From Variovorax jilinensis (GTDB taxonomy: Bacteria; Pseudomonadota; Gammaproteobacteria; Burkholderiales; Burkholderiaceae_C), in the NCBI RefSeq assembly GCF_030316885.1, contig NZ_JASZYQ010000008.1, positions 62,001 through 126,000 of the forward strand: 64,000 bases of DNA. Direction: 5' to 3'. The first letter of the stretch is position 1, and each line of letters starts with the position of its first letter. Shown piece after piece: positions 8,919 through 17,274 of this stretch. Made by a program: the position numbers and the translations under genes. Under the pieces are notes generated by a model. The model was not told where the DNA came from and made no database searches. It worked only from the letters and a program-made list of their open reading frames with translations.

Positions 8919-9752
8919 ATGACTGTCGAACGCATTGCACTTCGTGAATCGCAACTGCTGATCGAGGACGGCATCGCGCAGTTTTCGCATCAACGTCCGG
9001 CAGCGCGCAATGCGTTGTCGGCGGCGCTGCGGCTGGACTATCCGCAGATGCTCGATCGCGTCGAGTCCGATCCGAACATCCGCGCACTCGTCATCACTGG
9101 CGAAGGGGGGAGCTTTTGTGCCGGCGGAGACCTCAAGTCGATGCGCGAGCGTCACACCAGCGCCAACCCGCAGGATCGTGCGCCCGATGGCATGCGCCGA
9201 CGCCTGCTGGGCATGCACGCCTGGATGGAGCGGCTCCATTCGCTGGAGGTGCCGGTTGTCGCGGCCGTCGATGGTGCCGCAATGGGCGCGGGGTTCTCGA
9301 TTGCGCTGGTTGCGGATTTCATCCTGGCCTCGAGTCGAGCGGTGTTCTGCATGTCCTTCGCCAAGATCGGCCTCGTGCCCGACCTGGGCGCCTTCTACCT
9401 CTTGCCCCGTGCGGTCGGGCTGCCGATGGCCAAGGAACTCGCACTGACCGCGCGCCGTGTGGATGCGCACGAAGGCCAGCGGCTCGGCTTCGTCCATGCA
9501 GTTCACGAGCCCGAAGCGCTGCTGGCAGAGGCGATGCGCTTCGCGCGCCGCTTCGTGGCCGGACCGCGCGAATCTGCCGGTCTGACCAAACGCTTGATGA
9601 ACCAGAGCTTCGAAACACCGTTTCGCGCATTGGCCGAGATGGAGGCACAGGCGCAAGGCATCGCGTCGACGACGCCCTACCACCTTGCGGCAGTGGCTGG
9701 GTTTCTCGATGGCAAGCCGTCCATGTTCGACTGGGATCGAAACCAGGCCTGA
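8919..9752 (+). CDS. Crotonase-superfamily protein, PaaG-like
   Basis: 277-residue crotonase-fold protein. SFCAGGDLKSM (residues 65-75) forms the first oxyanion-hole element and DGAAMGAGFSIAL the second. The two hydratase glutamates are replaced by Ser127 and Phe147. FAKIGLVPDLGAF carries Asp155, in the position where PaaG-type isomerases have their catalytic aspartate. An isomerase-like reaction is therefore the better guess than hydration; this is inference from motif comparison. It is the last gene of the plus operon, 25 nt after the first crotonase. It ends convergent to a minus-strand ligase gene, with an inverted repeat spanning both stop codons. Confidence 0.88.
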   Translation: MTVERIALRESQLLIEDGIAQFSHQRPAARNALSAALRLDYPQMLDRVESDPNIRALVITGEGGSFCAGGDLKSMRERHTSANPQDRAPDGMRRRLLGMHAWMERLHSLEVPVVAAVDGAAMGAGFSIALVADFILASSRAVFCMSFAKIGLVPDLGAFYLLPRAVGLPMAKELALTARRVDAHEGQRLGFVHAVHEPEALLAEAMRFARRFVAGPRESAGLTKRLMNQSFETPFRALAEMEAQAQGIASTTPYHLAAVAGFLDGKPSMFDWDRNQA

Positions 9753-9786
9753 GGCCCAAGAGAAAAGGGGCCCCAGGTCTCAGGCC
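9746..9786. terminator. Inverted repeat across two convergent stop codons (possible bidirectional terminator)
   Basis: GGCCTGAGGCC at 9746-9756 pairs with GGTCTCAGGCC at 9776-9786 (10 of 11 positions), leaving a 19-nt loop that holds AGAGAAAA. The left arm contains the TGA of the crotonase gene and the right arm the stop of the minus-strand ligase. There is no long T-run on either side, so this may only be a weak or protein-assisted terminator. Confidence 0.4.
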
Positions 9787-11372
9787 ACCTGCCGCTGCCG
9801 GTCTTGCCAATGGCGCGCGCGAAGCGCCTTCTTGTCGACCTTGTCCAAGGGAGTGAGCGGCAGCGAATCCACGATTTCGACGAACTTGGGCGCCTGCACC
9901 ACGCCTTTGCGCTGCGACACGAATGCGATCAGTTCCTCGGCTGACAGCGTGGTGCCTGGCTTGGGCACTACCACTGCCATCACCGCTTCGCCCCACTTGG
10001 CGTGGGGCACGCCGATCACGGCGGACAGGGCCACGCCCGGATGTTGCGCGAGGCAGCCTTCCACTTCGCTGGAGTACACGTTGAAGCCACCCGAGATGAT
10101 CATGTCCTTGGCGCGATCCACCAGATACAGAAAGCCCTGCGCGTCGCACCGCGCCATGTCGCCGGTGTGCAGCCAGTCGCCATCGAATGCGCGTGCCGTT
10201 TCCTCGGGGCGGTTCAGGTAGCCCGACATCACGAGCGGGCCGCGCACGCACAGTTCGCCGATCTCTCCCGCGGGCACTTCGTTGCCGTCGGCATCCAGCA
10301 GCTTTACCGAGTTGCCGGGCAGCACGCGACCGCAGCTCCCAAGAAGCTCGGGGCGCTGCGGGTCGTGCTCGTCGCGGCGCAGGTAGCTGATGGTCATGGG
10401 GGCTTCGGCCTGGCCGTAGACCTGCGCGAAGACGGGGCCCATCCGCTCGAGCGCCTGTACCAAACGCGCGGGCGCCATCGGCGCGGCGCCGTAGATCACC
10501 ACCTCGAGGCTGGAGGCGTCATGCAGGCCCAGCGCGGGTGAGTCGAGCAGGCCGTAGATCTGCGTCGGGACCAGGAAGGTGCTCGTGATGCGCTCGCGCG
10601 CCACCGTCGCCAGGAAAGCATCTGGCGTGAATCGGTCCAGCAGGTGCACCGTGCCGCCGCGCAGCAGGGTGGTGAAGATCATCGCCCCTGCCGCGTGCGA
10701 CACCGGCGTGGCCGCCAGGAAGCGCACCTGCTCGGGCCATTCCCAGCCGGCGAGCTGTTGCAGTGCAGAGGTGACCACTGTCCGGTGGTGGTGCACGATG
10801 CCCTTGGACTTTCCGGTGGTGCCCCCGCTGTAGGCGATCTTCAGGATTTCGCCGGGTCGGACCTGGTCTTCGGGTTCGTCGTCGTGCTGCCTGGCGCTGG
10901 CCGCCATCAGGTCCATCCCGAAGTCGGCCGGGCCCAGGGTGAGGACGTGGCCCACGATGCCGCGCGAAGCCAGGGCACGGCCGCGCTCCGCATGACGCGG
11001 CACATCGAGCACCAGCGCCTTCACGCCGGCGTCGGCCAGCACGAAGGCCTGGTCTTCTTCCGACCCGAGCGGGTGCAGCGGCACGTAGATGAAGCCCATG
11101 AGCTGCGCCGCGACGATGGCGATGACCGATTCGGTCGAATTGGTGGCAAGGACCGCCACCGCGTCCTGGCGCTTCAAGCCCAGCGCCGCGAACGCGTGCA
11201 TGCAGCGCCAGCAAGCGGATGCGAGTTCCTGGTAGCTCAGGCGCCGGTCGCCGGCCACCAGGGCTTCGCGGCTCGGATGCACGCGCAAGGCGGCGCGATA
11301 CATCTGAGCGATGGTGGCGCCTTGGGCCTGGACATCGGCCGCGGGGTGCATGTCGTGACGCTTGGTCGTCAT
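9780..11372 (-). CDS. AMP-dependent acyl-CoA ligase
   Basis: 530-residue ANL-superfamily ligase that activates a carboxylate to its acyl-CoA through an acyl-adenylate. Motifs seen are the P-loop-like YSGGTTGKSKG (near residue 190), VYGQAEAPMT, the HTGDMARCD hinge region, DRAKDMIISGGFNVYSSEVE and the C-terminal catalytic lysine region LTPLDKVDKKALR. The start codon overlaps the stop of the upstream Bug gene by 4 nt (ATGA), so it is the last gene of the minus operon. It is one of four ligases in the first 31 kb; the precise acid cannot be assigned. Confidence 0.92.
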   Translation of the reverse strand: MTTKRHDMHPAADVQAQGATIAQMYRAALRVHPSREALVAGDRRLSYQELASACWRCMHAFAALGLKRQDAVAVLATNSTESVIAIVAAQLMGFIYVPLHPLGSEEDQAFVLADAGVKALVLDVPRHAERGRALASRGIVGHVLTLGPADFGMDLMAASARQHDDEPEDQVRPGEILKIAYSGGTTGKSKGIVHHHRTVVTSALQQLAGWEWPEQVRFLAATPVSHAAGAMIFTTLLRGGTVHLLDRFTPDAFLATVARERITSTFLVPTQIYGLLDSPALGLHDASSLEVVIYGAAPMAPARLVQALERMGPVFAQVYGQAEAPMTISYLRRDEHDPQRPELLGSCGRVLPGNSVKLLDADGNEVPAGEIGELCVRGPLVMSGYLNRPEETARAFDGDWLHTGDMARCDAQGFLYLVDRAKDMIISGGFNVYSSEVEGCLAQHPGVALSAVIGVPHAKWGEAVMAVVVPKPGTTLSAEELIAFVSQRKGVVQAPKFVEIVDSLPLTPLDKVDKKALRARHWQDRQRQVA

Positions 11373-12349
11373 GGCTGCTGCTTCTCGATGCCCGCGGCGC
11401 GGCCCACTTCCTCGAAGCGTGCCGAGTCGGCGCGCATCTCGTCCAGGAAGGCCTGCGGCGTGGTGGGTGCCACTTCCAGGCCCAGCTGGCGCATGCGCGT
11501 CTTCACCTCGTCGCGGGCCAGCGCTCCGTTCAGGGCCGCGTTGAGTCGTTGAATCGCCGCTGGCGGCGTGGCCCTGGGCACCAGCATGCCCACATACGGC
11601 TGGTCGTTGAAGCCGGTCAGGCCGAGTTCGGTGAGCGTGGGAACCTGCGGAAGGTCTGGCAGGCGGTGATCGCCGAACACGGCCAGCGGACGGCTCGCGC
11701 CACTGTCGATGAACGGCTTCTGCGCCGCCAGCGTGTCGATCAGCAGATCCACACGATCGCCGTTGAGGTCCTGCATGGCCGCGGGCACGCCGGCATAGGG
11801 CACCTTGAGGATGTCGGTGCGCGCCAGCTTGTTGATGCGCGCGTGATAGAACTCGTAGGTCGAGGCCGTCACCGCCATCGACACGCTGCCCGGCTTCTTG
11901 CGCTCCTGTGCCACCACGTCGGCGAAGTCCTTGCCCGCGAAATTCCTGCGCGCGACCAGCACCAGGCTCAGATTCACTGCCTTGCCCACCGGTGCCAGGC
12001 TCTTCTCGAAATCGACCGGCGGCACCTGGTACATGGCACGCGCCACCACCAAGGGCATGCCGCCCATCAGCACCGTGTGCCCATCGGCAGCTCCGGTGGC
12101 AACGAACTGCGCTCCGATGGCTCCCGATGCACCGGGCTTGTTGAGCACCACCACCGGCTGGCCGAGCGTGATGGCCATGCGGTCGCCCAGCACGCGGGCG
12201 ATGATGTCGTTGGCGCCGCCGGGCTGGTAGACCACCACGAGCTTGAGGGGTTGCGACGGGAAGCTCGCCTCTGCCGCGAACGCGGGCAGCGTGTGGGCCA
12301 TGGCCATGAGCCCTGGTGCGAGGATGAGGGCGCGTCGTCGTGAAAGCAT
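11369..12349 (-). CDS. Bug/TctC-family periplasmic solute-binding protein
   Basis: 326-residue periplasmic binding protein. It begins MLSRRRALILAPG and has a hydrophobic stretch and a cleavage site near AFA-AEASFP; the paired arginines could permit Tat export. The mature protein shows the Bug pattern LKLVVVYQPGGANDI and VVLNKPGASGAIGAQFV. The start at 12349 is chosen because AGGAGA lies just upstream and the signal peptide begins there; an upstream in-frame ATG (12421) would run into the ligase gene. It sits between two ligase genes, consistent with import of the acid that they activate. No membrane components are encoded nearby. Confidence 0.9.
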   Translation of the reverse strand: MLSRRRALILAPGLMAMAHTLPAFAAEASFPSQPLKLVVVYQPGGANDIIARVLGDRMAITLGQPVVVLNKPGASGAIGAQFVATGAADGHTVLMGGMPLVVARAMYQVPPVDFEKSLAPVGKAVNLSLVLVARRNFAGKDFADVVAQERKKPGSVSMAVTASTYEFYHARINKLARTDILKVPYAGVPAAMQDLNGDRVDLLIDTLAAQKPFIDSGASRPLAVFGDHRLPDLPQVPTLTELGLTGFNDQPYVGMLVPRATPPAAIQRLNAALNGALARDEVKTRMRQLGLEVAPTTPQAFLDEMRADSARFEEVGRAAGIEKQQP

Positions 12350-12389
12350 GCGGATGGTCTCCTGGATGGGGGTGAGGGTCGCCACCGGC

Positions 12390-14141
12390 TCAGGCGGGCA
12401 GTGCGCTGGCGCTGCGATCACGGGCGAGTTCGGCTTCCTGCAACTCGCGCCAGGCGATCTTGCCGGTGGCCGACTTGGGAAGTGCGTCGACGATCTCGAC
12501 GATGCGCGGTGCTTTGTAGGTGGCCATATTGGCGCGGCACCAGGCCAGCAACGACTCGCGGTCGGCCGCGCGGCCGGGCTTGAGCGCGACGATGGCCTTG
12601 ACCGTTTCGCCGCGCTTCGCGTCGTGGGCGGCGATCACGCAGGCTTCGTGTATGTCGGGATGGCCGTTGAGCGTGGCCTCCACTTCGGCGGGCCACACCT
12701 TGTAGCCCGCCGCGTTGATCATGCGCTTGAGCCGGTCCCGCATGAACACGTAGCCGTCGGCATCGAAGCAGCCGAGATCGCCGGTGCGAAAGAAGCGCTT
12801 GCCGTCGATCACGATGAAGCCCTGCGCATTGGCCTCGGGGTTGTTCCAGTAGCCGCGCATCACCTGCGCGCCGTGCGCAACGATCTCGCCCACCTCACCC
12901 TCGGCCACGGGTTGCAGCGTTTCGGGATCGACGATGCGCAGGTCCACCCCGAAGGTGGGAACGCCCAGGCAGACACGCTTGGGCGCATGAACGGGGTTGG
13001 CGCAAAGGAACGTGGCGGTCTCGGTGAGGCCATAGCCTTCGATGTAGTCCAGGCCGTAGCGCTGCTTCAACAGTCGGTTGATGCTGTCGGGCGTGGCGGC
13101 GCCGCCACCGGTCACCATGGCCAGGCTGGAGAGATCGCGCTGTTCGATGCCCGGCTGCGCGAAGAAGTCGACCAGCATCGCCGGCAACGCGGCCCAGAAG
13201 GTGACGCGATGCCGTTCGATCAGGAAGGCGGCGGTTTCGCGCTCCCAGCGAGGCATCAGCACCACGGTACCGCCCATGTAGATCGCGGCATTCACGTTGT
13301 TCTGCAGGCCCAGCAGATGGAAGAGCGGTGCCACGGCAAGGAAGGTGGTCTCGCTGTTGCAGCGCCGCCAGATGGTGGATCCCACGAACGAGGTCATGGC
13401 CGTGCGGTGCGTGTGCATGCAGGCCTTGGGCGCGCCGGTGGTGCCGGAGGTGTAGGGCAGCATGCACAGGTCGTCGGGGCTCGCAAGGTGACGGGCCGGC
13501 GTGCGCTGCGCCTGCAGCGCGGTCTGCCAGCGCACCGCGCCTTCCGGCAGCGCTTGCGAGCTCGAAGGCGTGCGAACCGAGTCGGGGATGTTCATTCCCG
13601 CTTCGTCGCCGCCAAGCGCATCGCCATAGGCATGCACGATCACGTGGCGCAGCAGGCCCTGCTCCAGCAGCGGCGCGGCGCAGGGCATCAGTTCCTGTGC
13701 AACGAAGGCCACGCGTGCGCCGCTGTCGGCCAGGATGTGGCGCAACTCGTCCTGCAACAGCATGGCATTGACGGGCACCATCACCGCATCGGCGCGCAGG
13801 ATCGCGAAGTAGGCGGCGATGAACTGCGGGCAGTTCTGGCTGAACACGGCGACGCGGTCCCCGCGTTGCACGCCCTGGGCCTGCAGCCAACCGGCCATGT
13901 GCTCGACGTCGCGCAAAAGCGCACCGTAGGTCGTGGCACTGCCGAAGAACTGGATGGCGGTCTTGCCCGGGAACCGGCGCGCCGAGGCTTCCAGGTTTTG
14001 GAAGATGCTGGTCTCGGGAACGTGGATCTGGCGTGGCAGCCCGAAGCGGGCGTGCGCGGGTGCGAGCTTGAGCGGATTGGTCGGACGCTCCACGACACCG
14101 TCCGGCACGGCGGGAAACACGAAGGGAGACGGGGCGTTCAT
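12390..14141 (-). CDS. AMP-dependent acyl-CoA ligase (long-/medium-chain type)
   Basis: 583-residue ANL-family ligase. Motifs: PYTSGTTGAPKACMHTHRT (near residue 212), EGYGLTETATFL, FRTGDLGCFDADGY, RLKRMINAAGYKVWPAEVE and C-terminal LPKSATGKIAWREL with the catalytic lysine. It is larger than the neighbouring 530-residue ligase and resembles long-chain fatty acid-CoA ligases. It starts 22 nt after the etfA stop and ends 40 nt before the Bug gene, inside one minus-strand operon. It probably activates the acid that enters the beta-oxidation genes of this cluster. Confidence 0.92.
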   Translation of the reverse strand: MNAPSPFVFPAVPDGVVERPTNPLKLAPAHARFGLPRQIHVPETSIFQNLEASARRFPGKTAIQFFGSATTYGALLRDVEHMAGWLQAQGVQRGDRVAVFSQNCPQFIAAYFAILRADAVMVPVNAMLLQDELRHILADSGARVAFVAQELMPCAAPLLEQGLLRHVIVHAYGDALGGDEAGMNIPDSVRTPSSSQALPEGAVRWQTALQAQRTPARHLASPDDLCMLPYTSGTTGAPKACMHTHRTAMTSFVGSTIWRRCNSETTFLAVAPLFHLLGLQNNVNAAIYMGGTVVLMPRWERETAAFLIERHRVTFWAALPAMLVDFFAQPGIEQRDLSSLAMVTGGGAATPDSINRLLKQRYGLDYIEGYGLTETATFLCANPVHAPKRVCLGVPTFGVDLRIVDPETLQPVAEGEVGEIVAHGAQVMRGYWNNPEANAQGFIVIDGKRFFRTGDLGCFDADGYVFMRDRLKRMINAAGYKVWPAEVEATLNGHPDIHEACVIAAHDAKRGETVKAIVALKPGRAADRESLLAWCRANMATYKAPRIVEIVDALPKSATGKIAWRELQEAELARDRSASALPA

Positions 14142-14163
14142 GGTCGGGAGCTGTCCTGGATGA

Positions 14164-15099
14164 TCAGACTGCGCCCGCCAGCTCGGGCACCGCCACGAAC
14201 AGGTCGGCGACCAGCCCGTAGTCGGCCACCGAGAAGATCGGCGCTTCTTCGTCCTTGTTGATCGCGACGATGACCTTCGAATCCTTCATGCCGGCCAGAT
14301 GCTGGATCGCACCCGAGATGCCGGCCGCGATGTACAGCTGCGGCGCCACGATCTTGCCGGTCTGGCCGACCTGCCAGTCGTTCGGCGCGTAGCCCGCGTC
14401 CACCGCGGCGCGGCTGGCACCCAGGCCTGCGTTCAGCTTGTCGGCCAGCGGCGTCATGACCTCGGTGAACTTCTCGGCGCTGCCCAGGGCGCGGCCACCC
14501 GAGACGATGATCTTGGCGGCGGTCAGTTCGGGGCGGTCGCTCTTGGTGACCTCGCGGCCCACGAAGCTCGACTTGCCGCTGTCGGCGACGCCGTCGACCG
14601 TCTCGGTCGCGGCGCTGCCGCCGGTGGCGGCCGCAGCGTCGAAGCCCGTGGTGCGCACCGTGATCACCTTGATCGGATCGCTGCTCTGCATGATGGCGAT
14701 CGCGTTGCCCGCGTAGATCGGACGCTCGAAGGTGTCGGGGCTGTCGACCTTGGTGACGTCGCTGATCTGCGCCACGTCGAGCAGCGCGGCCACGCGCGGC
14801 GCCACGTTCTTGCCGTTGGCGGTCGACGGGAACAGGATGTGGCTGTAGTTCTTCGCGATCGCGATCACCTGGGCGGCGACGTTCTCGGCCAGGTTCTCGG
14901 CGAGAGACGGGCTGTCGGCGACGATCACCTTGGCCACGCCTGCGACCTGCGCGGCGGCCTTGGCGGCTTCGGCCGCGTTGGCACCGGCCACCAGCACGTG
15001 GACGTCGCCGCTCGCGCAGGCGATGGCCGCGGTCACGGTGTTGAGGGTCGCCGGCTTGAGGGTGGCGTGGTCGTGTTCGGCAATAACAAGTACGGTCAT
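14164..15099 (-). CDS. etfA: Electron transfer flavoprotein alpha subunit
   Basis: 311-residue EtfA. The C-terminal FAD domain is clear: VSGGRALGSAEKF (about residues 199-211), PNDWQVGQTGKIVAPQLYIAAG and QHLAGM. The N-terminal half has the Rossmann-like ETF domain starting MTVLVIAEHD. With EtfB it accepts electrons from acyl-CoA dehydrogenases and passes them to ETF:ubiquinone oxidoreductase. It starts 11 nt after etfB. At least six dehydrogenase subunits are encoded within 25 kb, which explains an ETF gene pair here. Whether it is the general ETF of the cell or a pathway-specific copy cannot be decided from one window. Confidence 0.96.
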   Translation of the reverse strand: MTVLVIAEHDHATLKPATLNTVTAAIACASGDVHVLVAGANAAEAAKAAAQVAGVAKVIVADSPSLAENLAENVAAQVIAIAKNYSHILFPSTANGKNVAPRVAALLDVAQISDVTKVDSPDTFERPIYAGNAIAIMQSSDPIKVITVRTTGFDAAAATGGSAATETVDGVADSGKSSFVGREVTKSDRPELTAAKIIVSGGRALGSAEKFTEVMTPLADKLNAGLGASRAAVDAGYAPNDWQVGQTGKIVAPQLYIAAGISGAIQHLAGMKDSKVIVAINKDEEAPIFSVADYGLVADLFVAVPELAGAV

Positions 15100-15110
15100 T
15101 TCGTCGTTCC

Positions 15111-15860
15111 TCAGATCACTTTGGCTTCGTTCTTGAGCTTGTCGACCAAGGCGGCCACGTCGGCCACCTTGATGCCCGCACCGCGCTTCGGCGGTTCCGA
15201 CACCTTGAGCGTCTTCAGGCGCGGCTTGACGTCCACGCCCAGGTCCTCGGGCTTCACGACGTCGAGCTGCTTCTTCTTGGCCTTCATGATGTTGGGCAGC
15301 GTGACGTAGCGCGGCTCGTTCAGGCGCAGGTCGGTCGTGATGACGGCCGGCACGCTCAGCGAGATGGTCTCGAGGCCGCCGTCCACTTCACGCGTGACGC
15401 TGACCTTGTCGCCCGCCACTTCGACCTTCGAGGCGAAGGTGGCTTGCGGCAGGTCGGCGAGCGCGGCCAGCATCTGGCCCGTCTGGTTGGCGTCGTCGTC
15501 GATCGCCTGCTTGCCGAGGATGATCAGCGAGGGCTGTTCCTTGTCGACCAGCGCCTTGAGCAGCTTGGCCACGGCCAGCGGCTGCAGCTCTTCGGTGGTC
15601 TCGACCAGGATGCCGCGGTCGGCGCCGATGGCCATCGCGGTGCGCAGGGTTTCCTGGCACTTCGCGTCGCCGCACGAGACCGCGATGATCTCGGTGGCCA
15701 CGCCCTTTTCCTTCAGGCGGACCGCTTCTTCGACAGCGATCTCGTCGAAGGGGTTCATGCTCATCTTGACGTCGGCGATGGCTACGCCAGTGCCATCGGA
15801 CTTGACGCGAACCTTGACGTTGTAGTCGACGACCCGCTTGACTGCGACCAGTAGTTTCAT
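15111..15860 (-). CDS. etfB: Electron transfer flavoprotein beta subunit
   Basis: 249-residue EtfB with the usual length and N-terminus MKLLVAVKRVVDYNVKVRV. The MSMNPFDEIAVEEAVRLKE segment and the AMP-binding and partner-recognition region around DDDANQTGQMLA are conserved. Near the C-terminus the LPNIMKAKKKQLD segment corresponds to the recognition loop that docks to dehydrogenases. It precedes etfA in the same operon, the common bacterial order, and lies 37 nt downstream of the racemase-like gene. Confidence 0.96.
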   Translation of the reverse strand: MKLLVAVKRVVDYNVKVRVKSDGTGVAIADVKMSMNPFDEIAVEEAVRLKEKGVATEIIAVSCGDAKCQETLRTAMAIGADRGILVETTEELQPLAVAKLLKALVDKEQPSLIILGKQAIDDDANQTGQMLAALADLPQATFASKVEVAGDKVSVTREVDGGLETISLSVPAVITTDLRLNEPRYVTLPNIMKAKKKQLDVVKPEDLGVDVKPRLKTLKVSEPPKRGAGIKVADVAALVDKLKNEAKVI

Positions 15861-15897
15861 TTCCCGGTTTTCTCGATAGGTTGGATTTACGGATGAA

Positions 15898-17061
15898 TCA
15901 GGCCATGGCCTGGAAGCCCAGCCCTTGCTGGCGCAGCCGGTCGATGGTCTCGGCGTCGAAGCCCCAGTCCCGCAGGGCGGCGGCGCCGTGCTCGCCGCGC
16001 GCCGGCTCGCGGCGCGGCAAGGTCGACGGCGTGTCGGAGAAGCGCGGGGCCGGGGCGGGTTGCATCACGCCATCCACCTCGACGAAGCTGCCGCGCGCAC
16101 GGTTGTGTGGATGGTTGGGTGCTTCCGAGAAGCTGAGCACCGGTGCCACGCAGGCATCGCTGCCTTCGAAGACCTGGGTCCATTCGTCGCGCGTGCGGCG
16201 GGCAAAGGCGGTCTCGAGGGCCGCACGAATCTGCGGCCAGCCCTTGCGGTCGTGCTGCGAAGGCAGGCCAGCGTCGGTCAACCCCAGCCTGGCCAGCAGC
16301 TCGGCGTAGAAGCGACCTTCCACGGGGCCCACCGACATGTACTGGCCATCGGAGGTGCGATAGCTGTCGTACCACGGTGCGCCGCCATCGAGCATGTTGC
16401 TGGCACGTTGCTCGCGCCAGTTGCCCGATGCCAGCAAACCCCAGAAGACGGCGCCGAGTTGCGCGGCGCCTTCTGTCATCGCGGCATCCACCACCTGGCC
16501 GCTGCCGCCGGACTTCACGTTGACCAGCGCGGCCAGCACGCCGATGGCCAGCAGCATCCCGCCGCCCCCGTAGTCGCCCACCACGTTCAGCGGGACGGTG
16601 GGCTTGGCATCCGGCGCGGCGCCGATGCCCGAGAGCACGCCCGAAAGTGCAATGTAGTTGAGGTCATGCCCGGCGCGCTCTGCCATGGGGCCGGTCTGGC
16701 CCCAGCCCGTCATGCGGCCGTAGACCAGCCTGGGGTTGCGTGCCAGGGCCGTTGCCGGGCCCAGGCCCAGGCGTTCCATGGTGCCGGGGCGAAAGCCCTC
16801 GATCAGCACGTCGGCTCGCTCGATGAGTGCCAGCGCGGCCTCGCGTGCTTCGGGCTGCTTCAGGTCCAGCGTCACCGAGCGGCGGCCGCGGCCCACGACG
16901 TTGATGCGCGGGCCGTCCATCTTGGGGCCCAGGTCGCCGGGCGCCACCGGCCGATCGATGCGAATCACGTCCGCACCCATGTCGGCCAGCAGCATGGCAC
17001 CGAACGGCCCGGGGCCGATGGCTTCGAATTCCACGACACGAATGCCGGAAAGCACGCCCAT
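15898..17061 (-). CDS. Alpha-methylacyl-CoA racemase-like CaiB/BaiF-family protein
   Basis: 387-residue member of the type III CoA-transferase fold. It matches alpha-methylacyl-CoA racemase (AMACR) better than formyl-CoA transferase. AGHDLNYIALSGVL carries His132, VVGDYGGGG carries Asp163 and VGPVEGRFY carries Glu248, the residues expected for racemase catalysis. SNMLDGGAPWYDSYRT is also the AMACR form. Racemases interconvert (R)- and (S)-2-methylacyl-CoAs so that stereospecific dehydrogenases can act. It is the first gene of the minus operon with etfBA, two ligases and a Bug protein. An undetected CoA-transferase activity remains possible because the superfamily is widely misannotated. Confidence 0.85.
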   Translation of the reverse strand: MGVLSGIRVVEFEAIGPGPFGAMLLADMGADVIRIDRPVAPGDLGPKMDGPRINVVGRGRRSVTLDLKQPEAREAALALIERADVLIEGFRPGTMERLGLGPATALARNPRLVYGRMTGWGQTGPMAERAGHDLNYIALSGVLSGIGAAPDAKPTVPLNVVGDYGGGGMLLAIGVLAALVNVKSGGSGQVVDAAMTEGAAQLGAVFWGLLASGNWREQRASNMLDGGAPWYDSYRTSDGQYMSVGPVEGRFYAELLARLGLTDAGLPSQHDRKGWPQIRAALETAFARRTRDEWTQVFEGSDACVAPVLSFSEAPNHPHNRARGSFVEVDGVMQPAPAPRFSDTPSTLPRREPARGEHGAAALRDWGFDAETIDRLRQQGLGFQAMA

Positions 17062-17170
17062 TCTGAAGTCTCCTTGGTTCTATGCTGACGGGTCCGGGCC
17101 TGCGCTGCCGAGGTGGCGTGGGCAGGCCGCTGTCAGGTGGAAATTTGAACCCGACAGGCCCGCGAGATCG

Positions 17171-17189
17171 CCACCCGCAACGGGTAGCC
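17171..17189. promoter_or_regulatory. Putative operator shared with 23691-23709
   Basis: CCACCCGCAACGGGTAGCC lies in the 213-nt divergent region between the racemase operon and the LuxR-family regulator gene. Its core ACCCG-CAA-CGGGT is a perfect 5-3-5 inverted repeat. The reverse complement of 23691-23709 matches it at 16 of 19 positions, with GCAACGGGT and CCACC identical. The site is about 110 nt upstream of the racemase ATG and 86 nt upstream of the chosen regulator ATG. Binding by the regulator is inferred. Confidence 0.5.
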
Positions 17190-17274
17190 CCGGGGTATGC
17201 GTCCTCGGAGGCTGCTGCACAATCGACCTCCCCGAGGCGCAGGCCGGTGTGCCGGTGCCGCTCCCGAGTACGTC

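Noticed and set aside
8105..9752. Plain enoyl-CoA hydratases (EchA)
   Set aside because: Both catalytic glutamates are missing in each protein, so the usual label would overstate the evidence.
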